Assembly: GCA_959601495.1 (NCBI GenBank)
Contig: CAUGPT010000016.1
Coordinates: 1 to 46,266, forward strand
Direction of reading: 5' to 3'
DNA: 46,266 nt
From: Avispirillum sp959601495
GTDB lineage: Bacteria; Bacillota; Clostridia; Oscillospirales; CAG-272
Positions 24,918 through 32,485 of the stretch are shown piece after piece. The notes beneath the pieces were generated by a model. That model worked only from the letters and a program-made list of their open reading frames with translations. It was not told the origin of the DNA and did not search any database. A program made the position numbers and the translations under genes. Positions within the stretch are counted from its first letter, which is position 1, and each line of letters opens with the position of its first letter.

Positions 24918-25547
24918 TCACTTGTTGCCCGAGTTGAAATCGGAGAATGTTCCCAAAAGCCCCGTCAGCTTTTCAAGCTGCAGCATACTGTCCACGATGC
25001 GCTGCCTGTTGTCACCGAGATACGGACGGATCGCACCGAGCAGCGCGCGGCGCTGTTTGTCTTTGTCGCCGCCCCCGCCTGCCGACACGGGAAGTGCGGG
25101 ACTGCCCTGGCTTTGACCGAAGCCCGTGCCTGCGTCCATGCCGGACATCATTCCCGCAAGCTTTGCGGGATCAAGTCCCATACCGGACAGCGCGGATATG
25201 ACCGATGGAAGATTTTTTATTAGCTCCGGCGGGATATTTATGCCGCCCGCGCCGACCGCATTCGGCATCGTGCCGGGCGCCGCACCCGCCGCAGGCACTG
25301 CGGCGTCCGAAAGACCGGCACCCGAAAGACCGGTGATCTGCGCCGCAGCACCCGACGCAACTTCGTTTTGCGCTGTGCCGCCTGCACTGCCCGCGGCTTG
25401 CGCGGCGCCCGTGCCGCCTGCACGGTAGGCGCTATCGCCGTTTGTATTGCCGGCGCCGAAGCTTTTCAGTATACCTTCAAACTCGGGGCTGCCCATAACG
25501 GAGCGCAGGGATTCACCGAGTTTTTGCAAGTTATCGCTTTCCGACAT
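24918..25547 (-). CDS. Gly/Ala-rich small clostridial protein
   Basis: A 209-residue protein with a short helical N-terminus (NLQKLGESLRSVMGSPEF), a long Gly/Ala/Ser/Thr low-complexity centre, and a C-terminal helical part. That part includes PELIKNLPSVISALSGMGLDP and RALLGAIRPYLGDNRQRIVDSMLQLEKL. The latter pattern is seen in small clostridial proteins found next to the hydrophobic-tail type encoded just downstream. AGAGGTG precedes ATG 25547; an in-frame start 57 bases earlier is not supported. It lies 10 bp after the preceding gene and 15 bp before the next. Function unknown; may be a structural or spore-associated protein. Confidence 0.6.
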   Translation of the reverse strand: MSESDNLQKLGESLRSVMGSPEFEGILKSFGAGNTNGDSAYRAGGTGAAQAAGSAGGTAQNEVASGAAAQITGLSGAGLSDAAVPAAGAAPGTMPNAVGAGGINIPPELIKNLPSVISALSGMGLDPAKLAGMMSGMDAGTGFGQSQGSPALPVSAGGGGDKDKQRRALLGAIRPYLGDNRQRIVDSMLQLEKLTGLLGTFSDFNSGNK

Positions 25548-25557
25548 ACGCGCACCT

Positions 25558-25779
25558 CTATTTCTGATTTTTGAAGTTATCGAGTATTTCCACCGCTCTG
25601 GCAATATCGTCGTCTGTCAGGCTGCACAGCGCGCTACGAACCTTGTCAAGATCCGCACCCGTTACCTTGACTTCCGACAGATCAAGACCGTTTCCTGCGC
25701 AAAGCGAGCATATAACGCGCCACAGGGCGTCATCAGGCAGCGTTGAGAGCATATCTACCGTTTTTTTATCGATTTTCAT
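25558..25779 (-). CDS. Small helical protein, first gene of trio
   Basis: A 73-residue acidic protein (MKIDKKTVDMLSTLPDDALW start), predicted all helix, with no signal or membrane segment. It ends NFKNQK. GGGGG lies about nine bases before ATG 25779; an upstream open frame has no ribosome site. Ten bases separate it from the next gene, so the three minus-strand genes are cotranscribed. I do not recognise the family beyond small clostridial hypothetical proteins found with the Gly/Ala-rich and hydrophobic-tail genes downstream. Confidence 0.6.
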   Translation of the reverse strand: MKIDKKTVDMLSTLPDDALWRVICSLCAGNGLDLSEVKVTGADLDKVRSALCSLTDDDIARAVEILDNFKNQK

Positions 25780-25895
25780 ATATTTTCCCCCTATAGTTTC
25801 TGATTTCAGTATATGACGGGGAAGAATATCTGCCACCATTGACACCGTGCAAAAGAAACGAAGAAATTTTTCGCACATATATAAAGGAGACGGCA

Positions 25896-26393
25896 ATGCA
25901 AAAAAACGTCACAAAGCTTTTGGTATTTTCAGACTCCCACGGCAGAGCGGGGAAGATGTCCGCAGCATTCTCGGAGCATCCCGATGCCGACGCTGTCATA
26001 TTTTTAGGCGACGGGCTTCGGGACGCCGTCCGTGTTTTCTGCGGATGCGAAAAGACGGTGGCGGCTGTATGCGGCAACTGCGACAGCAGCGGCGACATTG
26101 AAGCCGCCAAAGCTATCGGCGCCGCGCTGCCCGAGATAACTCTTGATATCGGCGGGGTGCGCGTCATGTGCGCACACGGTCACCGCTACGGCGTAAAGTC
26201 AGGTCTTTCGCGCATTGCCGAGGCGGCAAAGGCGCGTGGGGCGGGGCTTGTGCTTTTCGGGCACACCCATGTGCCGACCGAGGTGCATTTGGACGGAGCG
26301 CTGCTGTTCAACCCGGGCAGCGTTGCCTCGGGAAGCTACGGCATAATTTATATACAGGACGGCGCGATCCTTTGCTCTCACGGCACGGTATAA
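25896..26393 (+). CDS. YfcE/MJ0936-family metallophosphoesterase
   Basis: A 165-residue calcineurin-like phosphoesterase. Metal-binding motifs are visible in order: SDSHGR (residues 11-16), FLGDGLRD, GNCDSSGD, CAHGHRYG and GHTHVP, a complete set for a two-metal site. The family includes phosphodiesterases active on small substrates; the physiological substrate is not known. AAGGAGA precedes ATG 25896; an upstream in-frame ATG lacks a ribosome site. It diverges from the small-protein trio and ends at a terminator. Confidence 0.9.
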   Translation: MQKNVTKLLVFSDSHGRAGKMSAAFSEHPDADAVIFLGDGLRDAVRVFCGCEKTVAAVCGNCDSSGDIEAAKAIGAALPEITLDIGGVRVMCAHGHRYGVKSGLSRIAEAAKARGAGLVLFGHTHVPTEVHLDGALLFNPGSVASGSYGIIYIQDGAILCSHGTV

Positions 26394-26398
26394 AAAGA

Positions 26399-26440
26399 GG
26401 TCGGCGCAAGTTATTTTTCACTTGCGCCGACCGTTTTTAT
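26399..26440. terminator. Bidirectional terminator before first DUF4838 gene
   Basis: Bases 26399-26411 pair perfectly with 26420-26432 (GGTCGGCGCAAGT and its complement), followed by GTTTTTAT on the plus side and an A-rich stretch on the other. Serves the YfcE-like gene and the DUF4838 gene that ends at 26450. Confidence 0.88.
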
Positions 26441-26449
26441 ATATGGTTT

Positions 26450-28738
26450 TTACGGAGTAATGCCGTCGCGAAGGCTGCCCTTAGTGTAGAACTGTGTCAT
26501 GGGGTTCACCGTAAAGTCAATGGATTTCGGCAGCGAATATACGGAATCATCGGGGAATATCTTCATGTCGCGGCTTTCAAGACCGTTGTACATATCGGTG
26601 TATCTCTGTTCGTACAGCGCGCGGGACGCTTCGTCGCCGTTTGTGTACATTCTGTCGTATGAGCTTGAAAGACCCAGGAAATCAAAGCAGATAAGCATTA
26701 CTCTGATGCGCTCTTTCTGCTCCTCGCGCTGTGCTTTGTCGAGGGCGACGTTGAGAAGCTCTCTCATTTCCTCATAGTGCTCGTCGATATATGCATATGA
26801 GTACATATCTCCGGGGCGGTCAAAGTTTGCGACAAAGCATGTTCCGCATTCATCGCCCGCGGTGTTCTCCATGTCGAGGAACTTGAATATTTCCTCATAG
26901 CCGTTACCGTAGTACATGTAAAGATACTCTTTCATGTACTCTATGTACTTTTCAAAACTCATATCGGGCTCCCACTCCATCTTGACGGACATGTAAGCCT
27001 TCAGAGTCTCGTAGTTGTAGTTGGGGCAGCCGCCCTCGTAGTAGATACCGCGGACGTTGCACTCCTCGTAGAGGTATTTATAATCGTAATAGATGTTGTA
27101 GATGCAGGGCAGGCTTACCATGTAGTAGTTGAAAGTGACGCCGTAGTACCAGTACCACATCTCGGCGCCGGACTCCCTGCACATCTCGCCCCAGGCCTTA
27201 ACGCTTTCTGCCGTGATGATATTGTTTTCCTTTTTACCCGATACCTGAACGACCTGACCGTAGTTTGTGCATTCGCCGCTGTTTATATAGTGGTTGTTGC
27301 AGCCCTGACCGCAGTAGAACACTACAACGTTTTTTGCGGGGCGTATGGTTGCGGGGATATCGTGGTTGTAGAGTATGCAGTGTACTCTGATGCCGGGGTA
27401 ATACTGCTGAATATCAACGGAGGCTTTGTTTGCCATTTCAAGATACAGCGCACCGTAGCCCTCTTTGGGGACTACGACCACTCCGTCCCTGTTGATAACG
27501 CCGTTTGCTCTGCGGCCGCAGGGGCGGCAGGTGCAGTACTGTTCATTATCGCACAGAGAGAATGACATAGTCTTCTGACCGTCCTCCACAAGCTGCTTTG
27601 CCGTTGTTGTGAACGCGTAGCAGGCGTGACCCCAGCTTTCGATCATTCTCATGGTGTCAAGCATACCGGAGAAAAGCGTGTCATATACACTGTCGTCGGA
27701 TGTGCAGGGTTGCCATGCTCTTCCCGGCAGAGGGGATACATCGGTCTCTTTTTTCTGCTCGCCGGAATCATACTTTGCTTTGTATCTTTCGGCAAGAGTC
27801 ATGGTGCCGTCATCGGCGGGCATTGTACCCGTAGCCATTCTCCAGTAGTAGCCGTAGGAGTGAGCGTTTACAAACTGGGGACCGTACTGCAGACCGTAGC
27901 GCGCCTCCCAGTATCCGCTGACCTGCGTACCGTTCTGACGGGAGGGCATATAGTAGTTTTCGGGGCTTGCGGTAACATTCTGACCGCAGTATCTGAATTT
28001 CATTTTGGGAATGACAAACTGATTAGTGCCTTCGGGAATATCAACAATACGGGTCTTGTACTGGAAGGTGTACTCGTTGTCGTAGAAACGCAGACCGAGA
28101 AAATCTTCGAGAATTTCGTAGACCGCGTACATATTGCCGCGGTATGTACCGTAAACATTGAGGTTGCCGTCGGTCACATCGTAACGGTAGCCCTCGGCGC
28201 CGAGCTCAAGTCCCATTTCGCTGCGGGTGTCGATACGGTTGAAAACTATCGAATGCCCGCCTGCGGGTGCGCCTTTGACTATCTCAAGCTCAGTGCCGCA
28301 GGAAATCCTTGTGTATCTCTGGAAAAGCTCCGCGGCATACTGTACATTGTCGTTCCACTTAGCGTCCTCGGGGACATAGATCTTGAATTCGGAAATGTCG
28401 ACACCGCCTATGGTGGACTTATACACCTGTCTGCCGTTGTCGAAGTCGGAGCCGGTCTTCAGTCCGACGAGAAGGCATCTCAGGTTATAGACATCTACGG
28501 CATCGATTTTGTCGTTGGCATCCATGTCGGCTGCCTGCCTGTCGATGTTTACGGACTCTCCGACAAGGTAGCTTCTTATTGCGTATACATCAAGCGCGTT
28601 TACTTCCTTGTCGCTTGACGCATCAACGTTGCCCACTACATAGGTCTCATCGTTGACAAAGGTCTGTGCACCTGCCGCAACGCTCAGCGCTCCCGCGAGC
28701 ATAAGCACAGCAAGAACAGCCGACAATATCTTTTTCAT
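26450..28738 (-). CDS. Secreted N-terminal-dockerin DUF4838 protein (paralogue B)
   Basis: A 762-residue secreted protein. A signal peptide (residues 1-24) is followed at once by a type I dockerin (about 36-92) with two calcium-loop repeats: VNALDVYAIRSYL, and DMDANDKIDAVD with Asp at loop positions 1, 3 and 12. The rest matches the DUF4838 family. The N-terminal part includes GNMYAVYEILEDFLGLRFYD, typical of alpha-glucuronidase-like N-terminal domains. A Cys-rich SLCDNEQYCTC segment lies in the middle of a barrel-like domain. Its substrate is unknown; polysaccharide processing is likely. GGAGG precedes ATG 28738. Dockerins usually sit at the C-terminus, so this order is unusual. It has its own promoter and is about 75-80% alike to the next gene by eye. 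Confidence 0.88.
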   Translation of the reverse strand: MKKILSAVLAVLMLAGALSVAAGAQTFVNDETYVVGNVDASSDKEVNALDVYAIRSYLVGESVNIDRQAADMDANDKIDAVDVYNLRCLLVGLKTGSDFDNGRQVYKSTIGGVDISEFKIYVPEDAKWNDNVQYAAELFQRYTRISCGTELEIVKGAPAGGHSIVFNRIDTRSEMGLELGAEGYRYDVTDGNLNVYGTYRGNMYAVYEILEDFLGLRFYDNEYTFQYKTRIVDIPEGTNQFVIPKMKFRYCGQNVTASPENYYMPSRQNGTQVSGYWEARYGLQYGPQFVNAHSYGYYWRMATGTMPADDGTMTLAERYKAKYDSGEQKKETDVSPLPGRAWQPCTSDDSVYDTLFSGMLDTMRMIESWGHACYAFTTTAKQLVEDGQKTMSFSLCDNEQYCTCRPCGRRANGVINRDGVVVVPKEGYGALYLEMANKASVDIQQYYPGIRVHCILYNHDIPATIRPAKNVVVFYCGQGCNNHYINSGECTNYGQVVQVSGKKENNIITAESVKAWGEMCRESGAEMWYWYYGVTFNYYMVSLPCIYNIYYDYKYLYEECNVRGIYYEGGCPNYNYETLKAYMSVKMEWEPDMSFEKYIEYMKEYLYMYYGNGYEEIFKFLDMENTAGDECGTCFVANFDRPGDMYSYAYIDEHYEEMRELLNVALDKAQREEQKERIRVMLICFDFLGLSSSYDRMYTNGDEASRALYEQRYTDMYNGLESRDMKIFPDDSVYSLPKSIDFTVNPMTQFYTKGSLRDGITP

Positions 28739-28771
28739 AAAAAATCCTCCGGTCACACTTTTCCTATATAA

Positions 28772-28801
28772 TATATAATCACATATGGACCGATCCATCA
28801 A
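28772..28801 (-). promoter_or_regulatory. Promoter of DUF4838 paralogue B with palindrome in spacer
   Basis: On the minus strand TTGATG (28801-28796) is followed after 18 bp by TATATA (28777-28772). The inverted repeat ATGGA/TCCAT (28785-28789 and 28794-28798) lies inside the spacer, so a repressor binding there would block polymerase. The promoter is less sharp than that of paralogue A. Confidence 0.5.
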
Positions 28802-28887
28802 GTGATTTTTTTGCCGATATATGCTGTAAAATTGCTGTGTTGCATTTTGCGCAGCCGCAGCAGACGCAGAACCAAACGCGTGACGTA

Positions 28888-28925
28888 TAAAAAAGCACCG
28901 GCAAAGTATAAAACTTTGCCGATGC
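28888..28925 (-). terminator. Terminator of DUF4838 paralogue A
   Basis: On the minus strand, bases 28925-28913 pair with 28907-28895 (one mismatch) around a five-base loop, then TTTTTT. It separates the two paralogous transcription units. Confidence 0.85.
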
Positions 28926-28951
28926 AATGTATTTCAGCCGCTTACGCGAGG

Positions 28952-31225
28952 TCAGGGCTTAACGCCGGGACGGCGGCTGCCGTTTTCATAGAACTGCGTC
29001 ATGGGATTGACGGTGAAGTCTATTTTTTCGGGAAGCGTATATGTATAGGGGTCGGAGAATATACGCATTTCGCGGCTTACAAGTCCGTTGTACATATCCG
29101 TATATCTCTGCTCGTACAGTGCGCGGGACGCTTCGTCGCCGTTTGTGTACATTCTGTCATAGGAGCTTGACAGACCGAGGAAGTCGAAGCAGATTATCAT
29201 AACGCGGATGCGTTCCTTCTGCTCCTCGCGCTCAGCCTTATCAAGTGCGGTGGTGAGAAGCTCTCTCATCTCCTCGTAGTGCTCATCGATATATGCATAT
29301 GAGTACATATCGCCGGGGCGGTCGAAGTTGGAGACAAAGCAGGTGCCGCACTCGTTGCCTGCGGTGTTCTCCATGTCGATGAACTGATACATCTCCTCAT
29401 AGCCGTTGCCGTAGTACATGTAGAGATACTCTTTCATGTATTCGATGAACTTTTCATAGCTCATGTCGGGCTCCCACTCCATTCTGGTGGAGAGGTATGA
29501 CTTCAGAGTCTCGTAGTTGTAGTTCGGTCCGCCGCCTTCGTAGTAGATACCGCGGACATTGCACTCCTCGTACATGAACTTGTAGTCGTAGTAGATGTTG
29601 TAAACGCTGGGCATGCTTACCATATAATAGTGGTAAGTAACGCCGTAGTACCAGTACCACATCTCCGCGCCGGTCTCGGCACAGAAAGAGCCCCAAGCCT
29701 TAAGGCTTTCTGCTGTCTTTATGTTGTTCTCTTTGCCGAGCTGACCGAGGTTTGTGCACTCGCCGCTGTTGAGGTAGTGGTTGTTGCATCCCTGACCGCA
29801 ATAGAAAACGATAACGTTTTTGTTGGGTCTTATGGTTGCGGGGATGTCGTGGTTATAGAGAATACAGTGTATTCTCATGCCGGGGTAGTACTGCTGGATA
29901 TCGACTGCGGCTTTGTTTGCCATGTCAAGATACAGCGCACCGTAGCCCTCTTTGGGGACTACGACCTCTCCCTTTATATTTATAACGCCGTTTGCTTTGC
30001 GTCCGCAGAGGCGGCATTTGCAGTACTCTTCATTATCGCACAGAGAGAAGGACATGGATTTCTGACCGTCTGCCACAAGATCCTTTGCTGTGGTTGTAAA
30101 TGCATAGCCTGCATTGCCCCAGTTCTCGATCCGCTTCAGTGTAAGGAGCATACCTTCAAAAAGGGTATTATATGAACTGCTGTCGGTCGCGCAGGGCTGC
30201 CAGCTGTATTCGCTCTTGAGTGTCGGGTCTTCTTCAAACTTTTTCTTGCCGTCCTCATACTTTGCTCTGTATCGTTCCTCAAGCGTCATAGAGCCGTCAT
30301 CTGCGGGCATTGTACCTATTGATATCTGCCAGTAATAGCCGTATGAGTGAGCGTTTATAAACTGAGGACCGTACAGAAGGCCGAAACGCGCCTCGGCAAA
30401 TCCGTTTATCTGCGTGCCGTTCTGACGTGCGGGCAGATAGTAGTTTTCGCCGCTGTCCGTAACGTTCTGACCGCAGTATCTGAATTTCATTTTGGGAATG
30501 ACAAACTGATCGGTACCGTCGGGAATATCTACGACACGGGTCTTGTACTGGAATGTGTACTCGTTGTCGTAGAAACGCAGACCGAGGTAATTTTCAAGAA
30601 TTTCGTAGACTGCGTACATATTGCCGCGGTATGTGCCGTAAACGTTGAGGTTGCCGTCAGTCACATCGTACTGATAGCCCTCGGCACCGAGCTTCTGACC
30701 GAGTTCGCTCTTTCTGTCCACAAGGTTGAAAATGACAGCGTGGCCGCTTTCGTAAGTGCCTTTGACGATCTCGGGAGAAACGCCGCAGGAGATCCTTGTA
30801 TATCTCTGGAAAAGCTCTGCTGCGTACTGAGAGTTATCGTTCCACTCTGCGCCATCGTGTACATAGATCTTGAATTCCGAAATATCGACACCGCCTATGG
30901 TGAACTTATACACCTGTCTGCCGTTGTCAAAGTCGGAGCCGGTCTTCAGTCCGACGAGAAGGCATCTCAGGTTATAGACATCTACGGCATCGATTTTGTC
31001 GTTGGCATCCATATCGGCTGCCTGTCTGTCGATGTTTACGGACTCTCCGACAAGGTAGCTTCTTATGGCGTATACATCAAGCGCGTTTACTTCCTTGTCG
31101 CTTGATGTATCAACGTTGCCCACTACATAGGTCTCATCGTTGACAAAGGTCTGTGCGCTTGCCGCAACGCTCAGTGCTCCCGCGAGCATAAGCACTGCAA
31201 GCAGCGCGGAAATGATTTTTTTCAT
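28952..31225 (-). CDS. Secreted N-terminal-dockerin DUF4838 protein (paralogue A)
   Basis: A 757-residue paralogue of the gene to its left, with the same layout: signal peptide, type I dockerin at residues ~36-92, and a DUF4838 catalytic-like region with the CRLCGRKAN cysteine segment. The first ~110 residues are nearly identical to those of paralogue B at both protein and DNA level, while the rest differs at roughly a fifth of positions. AAGGAGG precedes ATG 31225. It has a near-consensus promoter with a palindrome over the start point. No cohesin-bearing scaffoldin is in the window, so the dockerin partner must be elsewhere. Substrate unknown; extracellular glycan breakdown is inferred. Confidence 0.88.
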   Translation of the reverse strand: MKKIISALLAVLMLAGALSVAASAQTFVNDETYVVGNVDTSSDKEVNALDVYAIRSYLVGESVNIDRQAADMDANDKIDAVDVYNLRCLLVGLKTGSDFDNGRQVYKFTIGGVDISEFKIYVHDGAEWNDNSQYAAELFQRYTRISCGVSPEIVKGTYESGHAVIFNLVDRKSELGQKLGAEGYQYDVTDGNLNVYGTYRGNMYAVYEILENYLGLRFYDNEYTFQYKTRVVDIPDGTDQFVIPKMKFRYCGQNVTDSGENYYLPARQNGTQINGFAEARFGLLYGPQFINAHSYGYYWQISIGTMPADDGSMTLEERYRAKYEDGKKKFEEDPTLKSEYSWQPCATDSSSYNTLFEGMLLTLKRIENWGNAGYAFTTTAKDLVADGQKSMSFSLCDNEEYCKCRLCGRKANGVINIKGEVVVPKEGYGALYLDMANKAAVDIQQYYPGMRIHCILYNHDIPATIRPNKNVIVFYCGQGCNNHYLNSGECTNLGQLGKENNIKTAESLKAWGSFCAETGAEMWYWYYGVTYHYYMVSMPSVYNIYYDYKFMYEECNVRGIYYEGGGPNYNYETLKSYLSTRMEWEPDMSYEKFIEYMKEYLYMYYGNGYEEMYQFIDMENTAGNECGTCFVSNFDRPGDMYSYAYIDEHYEEMRELLTTALDKAEREEQKERIRVMIICFDFLGLSSSYDRMYTNGDEASRALYEQRYTDMYNGLVSREMRIFSDPYTYTLPEKIDFTVNPMTQFYENGSRRPGVKP

Positions 31226-31244
31226 TTTGATCCTCCTTGATAAT

Positions 31245-31284
31245 TTACCACGGTAATTATAGCACAATTCTCCAAATTGTTCAA
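31245..31284 (-). promoter_or_regulatory. Promoter of DUF4838 paralogue A with operator-like palindrome
   Basis: On the minus strand TTGAAC (31284-31279) and TATAAT (31261-31256) are separated by exactly 17 bp. The perfect inverted repeat TTACCGTGGTAA (31256-31245) begins at the last base of the -10 and covers the likely start point, a classical repressor position. The repressor is unknown. Confidence 0.72.
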
Positions 31285-31345
31285 GCGTTTTTTATAAATA
31301 TTTGGCTTGTTTTCAGCGATTTGAAAACAGTTACAAATACACATA

Positions 31346-31377
31346 AGCAAAATAACCGCCGCGACCGCGGCGGTTAT
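31346..31377 (-). terminator. Terminator of fba
   Basis: Bases 31352-31362 and 31367-31377 form an 11-bp perfect GC-rich stem (AACCGCCGC core) with a four-base loop. On the minus strand it is followed by TTTTGC. It lies 32 bp after the fba stop. Confidence 0.8.
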
Positions 31378-31408
31378 CTGTTTCAAATCCGAATCCGGAA
31401 AAATCGAA

Positions 31409-32272
31409 TTACGCTTTGCCGACAGAGCCGAACAGCTCCATCTTTTCGCGTACGGTGGCTTTGATAGCCTCGGTGCCGGGAGCGAGGACCTTTCTGGGGT
31501 CGAAGCCCTTGCCGGTGAGGTCCTTGCCTGCCTCGATGTACTCACGTACAGCGGCGGTAAATGCGATCTGGCACTCGGTGTTTACATTGATCTTTGCAAC
31601 GCCGAGAGAAATTGCTTTTCTGATCATGTCTGCGGGGATGCCCGTGCCGCCGTGCAGAACCAGGGGCATGTCGCCGGTCTTCTGCTGGATAGCGTCAAGA
31701 GTTTCGAAAGAAAGTCCGGGCCAGTTAGCGGGGTACTTGCCGTGGATGTTGCCGATACCTGCCGCGAGCATGGTAACGCCGAGATCCGCGATCATCTTGC
31801 ACTCGTTGGGATCAGCGCACTCGCCCATGCCGACAACGCCGTCCTCTTCGCCGCCGATAGCGCCGACCTCTGCCTCAAGGGAGAGGTTTTTCTCAGCGCA
31901 GACTCTTACGAGCTCTTTGGTCTTTTCGATGTTCTCTTCGATGGGGTAGTGAGAGCCGTCGAACATGATGGATGAAAAGCCTGCATCGATGCACTTGTAG
32001 CAGTCCTCATAGGTACCGTGGTCCAGATGCAGAGCAACGGGAACGGTGATGCCCAGGGATTCTACCATAGCCTTGACCATTGCGGAAACGGTCTTGAAGC
32101 CGCACATGTACTTGCCCGCGCCTGCGGAAACGCCGAGGATAACAGGGCTTTTCAGCTCTTCGGCAGTCTGGAGAACTGCCTTGGTCCACTCAAGGTTGTT
32201 GATGTTGAACTGACCTACGGCATATTTGCCGGCTTTTGCTTTGGTCAGCATTTCCTTTGCATTTACTAACAT
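31409..32272 (-). CDS. fba: Class II fructose-bisphosphate aldolase
   Basis: A 287-residue zinc-dependent aldolase that splits fructose-1,6-bisphosphate into glyceraldehyde-3-phosphate and dihydroxyacetone phosphate. Zinc and catalytic motifs are visible: LHLDHGTYEDC, GEEDGVVG, GIGNIHGKYP and LVLHGGTGIP. The second ATG (32272) is chosen because AGGAG lies seven bases upstream of it and only one base from the first ATG. It has its own promoter and terminator, and diverges from pyruvate kinase, another glycolytic gene. This divergent pair is convenient for joint control. Confidence 0.95.
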   Translation of the reverse strand: MLVNAKEMLTKAKAGKYAVGQFNINNLEWTKAVLQTAEELKSPVILGVSAGAGKYMCGFKTVSAMVKAMVESLGITVPVALHLDHGTYEDCYKCIDAGFSSIMFDGSHYPIEENIEKTKELVRVCAEKNLSLEAEVGAIGGEEDGVVGMGECADPNECKMIADLGVTMLAAGIGNIHGKYPANWPGLSFETLDAIQQKTGDMPLVLHGGTGIPADMIRKAISLGVAKINVNTECQIAFTAAVREYIEAGKDLTGKGFDPRKVLAPGTEAIKATVREKMELFGSVGKA

Positions 32273-32310
32273 TTTCATGCTCCTTTTTGAGATAAAAATT
32301 CTGTCAACTT

Positions 32311-32340
32311 ATTATAAACCAAATGCGCCGAGAAAATCAA
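32311..32340 (-). promoter_or_regulatory. Sigma-A promoter of fba
   Basis: On the minus strand TTGATT (32340-32335) and TATAAT (32316-32311) are separated by 18 bp, about 39 bp before the fba start. Confidence 0.75.
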
Positions 32341-32418
32341 GTGTTTTCCACATAAAAGTATAAATGAATGAAATCTGAAAAAACTCAAAGAAAAAGGGGA
32401 AATTATTTGTTTGGTATG

Positions 32419-32447
32419 TTGACGGTGTAATAATTTTGATATATAAT
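32419..32447 (+). promoter_or_regulatory. Sigma-A promoter of pyk
   Basis: TTGACG (32419-32424) and TATAAT (32442-32447) are spaced 17 bp, 38 bp before the pyk start. Confidence 0.8.
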
Positions 32448-32485
32448 GTATAAAGCGAAAAATTGTTTTTGAAGGATAAAAGAGT

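Noticed and set aside
24354..25223. 289-codon plus-strand frame
   Set aside because: It crosses two minus-strand genes with good ribosome sites and has a composition of shadow type (Val/Ala/Arg rich, no domain).
25836..25872. Promoter of the YfcE-like gene from TTGACA at 25837
   Set aside because: The -35 is perfect, but no -10-like hexamer occurs 16-18 bp downstream.
27626..28618. 330-codon plus-strand frame, with a similar one at 30347-31105
   Set aside because: Both are antisense to the same part of the two DUF4838 paralogues; their likeness comes from the paralogy of the real genes.
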